In this document: piece after piece, positions 23,196-25,507 of the stretch
How the letters are laid out: each line of letters begins with the position of its first letter
Position numbering within the stretch: position 1 is the first letter of the stretch
Source: HIMB11 sp965657135
GTDB lineage: Bacteria; Pseudomonadota; Alphaproteobacteria; Rhodobacterales; Rhodobacteraceae
NCBI GenBank assembly: GCA_965657135.1
Contig: CBFHNF010000025.1
Coordinates: 1-25,507, forward strand
Direction of reading: 5' to 3'
Length of the DNA stretch: 25,507 nucleotides
Notes under the pieces: generated by a model
The model's database searches: none
What the model saw: the letters and a program-made list of their open reading frames with translations, nothing else
Told to the model about the DNA's origin: nothing
Translations under genes and position numbers: made by a program

Positions 23196-23954
23196 ATGAA
23201 GGTGCTTGTGCCCGTCAAACGCGTGATCGACTATAACGTGAAGGTTCGTGTGAAAGCGGACGGTTCAGGTGTCGATCTGGCGAACGTTAAAATGTCAATG
23301 AACCCATTTGACGAAATCGCAGTAGAAGAAGCAATTCGCCTCAAAGAAAAGGGTATCGCAGATGAAGTTGTGGTTGTGTCCATTGGTGTTGAAAAATCCC
23401 AAGAAACACTGCGCACAGCGCTTGCAATGGGAGCAGATCGCGCGATTTTGGTGACGGCAACTGATGATGTGCATAACGACATCGAGCCATTGGCCGTTGC
23501 GAAAATTCTGAAAGCAATTGTTGATGAAGAGCAGCCAGGGCTTGTCCTATGCGGCAAGCAGGCCATTGATAACGATATGAACGCGACAGGCCAGATGTTG
23601 TCAGCGCTCTTGGGATGGTCACAAGCGACATTTGCATCAGAAGTTGGTGTGGATGGTGAAAGTGCGACGGTCACGCGCGAAGTTGATGGTGGATTGCAGA
23701 CGATCAAGGTGAACATGCCAGCCGTCATCACAGTGGACCTTCGTTTGAATGAACCGCGCTATGCATCGCTTCCAAACATCATGAAAGCGAAGAAAAAACC
23801 GCTGGACACAAAAACAGCAGCTGATTTGGGCGTTGATGTGACGCCGCGGCTAACGATCGTGTCAACTGGTGAACCACAGGCACGCGCAGCGGGCATCAAG
23901 GTGGGTTCGGTTGACGAATTGGTTTCAAAACTTAAAGAAGCAGGAGCAGTCTAA
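23196..23954 (+). CDS. etfB: Electron transfer flavoprotein beta subunit
   Basis: AMP-binding subunit of the soluble electron carrier that takes electrons from acyl-CoA and other dehydrogenases to ETF:quinone oxidoreductase. The 252-residue form starting MKVLVPVKRVIDYNVKVRV is the family standard. AGGAG (23181-23185) serves either this ATG (10-base spacing) or an ATG two codons earlier at 23190 (4 bases). The conserved family stretch KVNMPAVITVDLRLNEPRYA is present. The stop overlaps the etfA start (TAATG). Confidence 0.96.
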   Translation: MKVLVPVKRVIDYNVKVRVKADGSGVDLANVKMSMNPFDEIAVEEAIRLKEKGIADEVVVVSIGVEKSQETLRTALAMGADRAILVTATDDVHNDIEPLAVAKILKAIVDEEQPGLVLCGKQAIDNDMNATGQMLSALLGWSQATFASEVGVDGESATVTREVDGGLQTIKVNMPAVITVDLRLNEPRYASLPNIMKAKKKPLDTKTAADLGVDVTPRLTIVSTGEPQARAAGIKVGSVDELVSKLKEAGAV

Positions 23955-24883
23955 TGGCAGTTCTACTACTTGCAGAAGTAAATGGTGCACAGTTGGCAGT
24001 TGACGCAACGGCCAAAGCACTTAGCGCAGCAAAAGCATTGGGCGATGTTACAGTATTGTGTGCATCTGCTGGATGTGGTGGCGCAGCACAAGCTGCGGCT
24101 AAACTAGATGGTGTTGCAAAAGTTCTATGTGCTGACGACGCAGCCTATGGAAATGGTTTGGCAGAACCCGTTGCCGATTTAGTCGTATCACTTGCTGGTG
24201 ACTTCGAACACATCGTGGCACCTGCGACAAACTCTGCTAAGAACATTTTGCCACGCGTGGCAGCATTGTTGGACGTTATGGTGATGACTGACGTTACTGC
24301 GGTCGTGAACGGCAACACCTTTGAACGCCCGATCTATGCAGGTAACGCTATCCAAACCGTTGAGTCATCGGATGCCAAGAAAGTTATCTCTTTCCGGACA
24401 GCAAGCTTTGACGCTGCGGCTGAAGGCGGTTCAGCCACAGTTGAAAGCATTGCGGCCGCAGGCAACCCAGGCTTGTCGGAATGGGTTGAGGACAAAGTGG
24501 CAAGCAGTGATCGTCCAGAGCTTACGTCTGCGGGCGTTGTCGTGTCTGGTGGACGCGGTGTTGGTTCAGAAGAAAGCTTTGCAATCATCGAGTGTCTTGC
24601 GGATAAACTTGGCGCCGCAGTTGGCGCATCACGTGCTGCGGTAGACAGCGGATATGCACCAAACGATTGGCAAGTTGGTCAAACGGGTAAAGTTGTTGCC
24701 CCAGATTTATACGTTGCAGTTGGTATCTCGGGCGCGATCCAGCACTTGGCAGGGATGAAAGATTCGAAAATTATCGTTGCAATCAACAAGGATGAAGAAG
24801 CACCAATTTTCCAAGTCGCAGACTATGGGTTGGTTGCAGATTTGTTTGATGCTGTTCCAGAGCTGACAGACAAACTTAGCTGA
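23954..24883 (+). CDS. etfA: Electron transfer flavoprotein alpha subunit
   Basis: FAD-carrying subunit of ETF, 309 residues. The C-terminal FAD domain is clear: VVSGGRGVGSEESFAIIECL, then ASRAAVDSGYAPNDWQVGQT and LYVAVGISGAIQHLAGMKDS, INKDEEAPIFQVADYGLVAD. AGGAG lies seven bases before the ATG, which overlaps the etfB stop by one base. A bidirectional terminator follows. Confidence 0.97.
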   Translation: MAVLLLAEVNGAQLAVDATAKALSAAKALGDVTVLCASAGCGGAAQAAAKLDGVAKVLCADDAAYGNGLAEPVADLVVSLAGDFEHIVAPATNSAKNILPRVAALLDVMVMTDVTAVVNGNTFERPIYAGNAIQTVESSDAKKVISFRTASFDAAAEGGSATVESIAAAGNPGLSEWVEDKVASSDRPELTSAGVVVSGGRGVGSEESFAIIECLADKLGAAVGASRAAVDSGYAPNDWQVGQTGKVVAPDLYVAVGISGAIQHLAGMKDSKIIVAINKDEEAPIFQVADYGLVADLFDAVPELTDKLS

Positions 24884-24909
24884 TTTTTGCAGCCATAGAA
24901 TTTCTAATG

Positions 24910-24935
24910 AACCCGTCCTTGAAAAAGGGCGGGTT
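24910..24935. terminator. Bidirectional terminator behind etfA
   Basis: AACCCGTCC / GGGCGGGTT (24910-24918, 24927-24935; one G-U pair), eight-base loop with an A run. It follows etfA on the plus strand and touches the stop codon of the opposing small membrane protein gene. Confidence 0.75.
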
Positions 24936-25270
24936 TAATATTTCTTCATGCGCTGTCGAAAGGCCTGTTGATATTTGTTTAGATTTTGAATGGCTTGTTT
25001 TTCACGTTCAATTCGTTCACGGCGACTTTCGCGCACGCCTGATATTCGAATGATCACATAAAACAGAACGGGCACCGACAGAATAACCAAACCGTAGGAC
25101 AAAAGCCTGATATAAGCATCTGAGTTTGCAAGGATTTGATACCGTGTAGGTATCTGGGTCGTCAAAAAATCGTCGATGACTTCACCAAAGCCAAGCATCG
25201 CCACAGCGAACATACAAAGAGCGACAAGAACAAATATAGACAAAAATGCTCGGACAACGTTTTCAAGCAT
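24935..25270 (-). CDS. Small two-helix membrane protein, unknown function
   Basis: A 111-residue protein, start MLENVVRAFLSIFVLVALCM. Two hydrophobic helices (about 6-27 and 56-76) flank a short polar loop, and the C-terminal 35 residues are highly charged (SRRERIEREKQAIQNLNKYQ), probably cytoplasmic and helical. I do not recognise a family. The open frame continues upstream to 25387, but that part runs through a terminator hairpin and is very unlikely to be translated, so the ATG at 25270 is used; no strong ribosome site is visible. It lies downstream of tuf on the same strand but is separated from it by the terminator. Confidence 0.6.
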   Translation of the reverse strand: MLENVVRAFLSIFVLVALCMFAVAMLGFGEVIDDFLTTQIPTRYQILANSDAYIRLLSYGLVILSVPVLFYVIIRISGVRESRRERIEREKQAIQNLNKYQQAFRQRMKKY

Positions 25271-25350
25271 GAGTGACAGCACCGCATTTACCAATACGCT
25301 ACGAAGATCACATGGATAGCATTGGAATACAATGCTGGAAAACCTAACAA

Positions 25351-25374
25351 AAAAGAGCGCCTGAGCGCTCTTTT
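25351..25374. terminator. Terminator behind tuf
   Basis: Perfect 10-bp inverted repeat AAAAGAGCGC / GCGCTCTTTT with a four-base loop. On the minus strand the arm runs on into six T, ending tuf transcription 22 bases after its stop; on the plus strand T runs follow as well. Confidence 0.9.
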
Positions 25375-25395
25375 CGTTTTTTTTCAAGTAAATGA

Positions 25396-25507
25396 TTACT
25401 TGATGATTTTAGAAACGACGCCTGAACCGACGGTGCGGCCACCTTCGCGGATCGCGAAGCGTAGTTTTTCTTCCATCGCGATTGGCGCAATCAGTTCAAC
25501 TTCGAAC
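25396..25507 (-). CDS. tuf: Elongation factor Tu, C-terminal end (cut by window)
   Basis: Only the last 36 codons are inside the window. Translated on the minus strand they read ...ELIAPIAMEEKLRFAIREGG, RTVGSGVVSKIIK and stop, the highly conserved C terminus of EF-Tu, the GTPase that brings aminoacyl-tRNA to the ribosome. Many alphaproteobacteria have two tuf copies; no tRNA-Trp or secE follows here, so this may be the copy of the str (rpsL-rpsG-fusA-tuf) or another locus rather than the secE-linked one. Confidence 0.95.
   Translation of the reverse strand, partial: FEVELIAPIAMEEKLRFAIREGGRTVGSGVVSKIIK

Noticed and set aside
25271..25387. N-terminal extension of the small membrane protein next to tuf
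   Set aside because: It would begin in the tuf terminator hairpin (KKNEKSAQALFF is the translated stem), so it is non-coding.
1..25507. CRISPR arrays, insertion sequences, prophage genes, tRNA or rRNA genes
   Set aside because: No regular repeat-spacer pattern, transposase, phage protein or tRNA-like cloverleaf was recognised in the window.

Overview
The window looks like a chromosomal segment of a marine alphaproteobacterium of the Rhodobacteraceae (Roseobacter group). Evidence: paired b'/b subunits of the F0 ATP synthase, a PduO-type cobalamin adenosyltransferase next to a HIG1-type small membrane protein, the etfBA pair, and above all a taurine gene set (tauABC, tpa, tauR, xsc, pta) linked to a cytoplasmic sulfite dehydrogenase of the SoeABC type. 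Base composition is intermediate for the group; the tauR upstream region is clearly AT-rich.

Layout. 1-1102: end of an ATP synthase F0 operon (b' cut by the window edge, then b) closed by a strong terminator. 1103-1462: a spacer with one doubtful small ORF. 1463-7780 (minus strand): a tightly packed five-gene operon, citrate synthase, TauE/SafE exporter, soeA, soeB, soeC. 7811-8671 (plus): pta, starting only 30 bp from the divergent citrate synthase gene. 8760-12106 (minus): xsc and its regulator tauR. 12449-13276 (plus): an XRE-type HTH regulator of unknown role, set between tauR and tpa. 13277-14662 (minus): tpa. 14996-18224 (plus): tauA, tauB, tauC. 18316-24883: housekeeping genes (parC, an SH3-domain protein with an apparent frameshift, an SDR oxidoreductase, a HIG1-like protein, cobalamin adenosyltransferase, etfB, etfA). 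The end holds a small membrane protein and the 3' end of tuf, both on the minus strand.

How the taurine genes fit together: TauABC imports taurine; Tpa transfers its amino group to pyruvate, giving alanine and sulfoacetaldehyde; Xsc splits sulfoacetaldehyde with phosphate into acetyl phosphate and sulfite; Pta makes acetyl-CoA, which the linked citrate synthase can feed into the TCA cycle; sulfite is oxidised in the cytoplasm by SoeABC or leaves through TauE. No alanine dehydrogenase (to regenerate pyruvate) is seen in the window.

The main regulatory observation is a set of direct repeats with a CTGG-like core and a period of 23 bp (once 24) in front of tpa, in front of xsc (half of it inside the tauR 3' end) and as a three-copy array over the tauR start and its putative leaderless promoter. 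These are candidate TauR operators; they give a concrete, testable map of the taurine regulon here. The second regulator in the middle of the cluster and the frameshifted SH3 gene are the other points that deserve a look.
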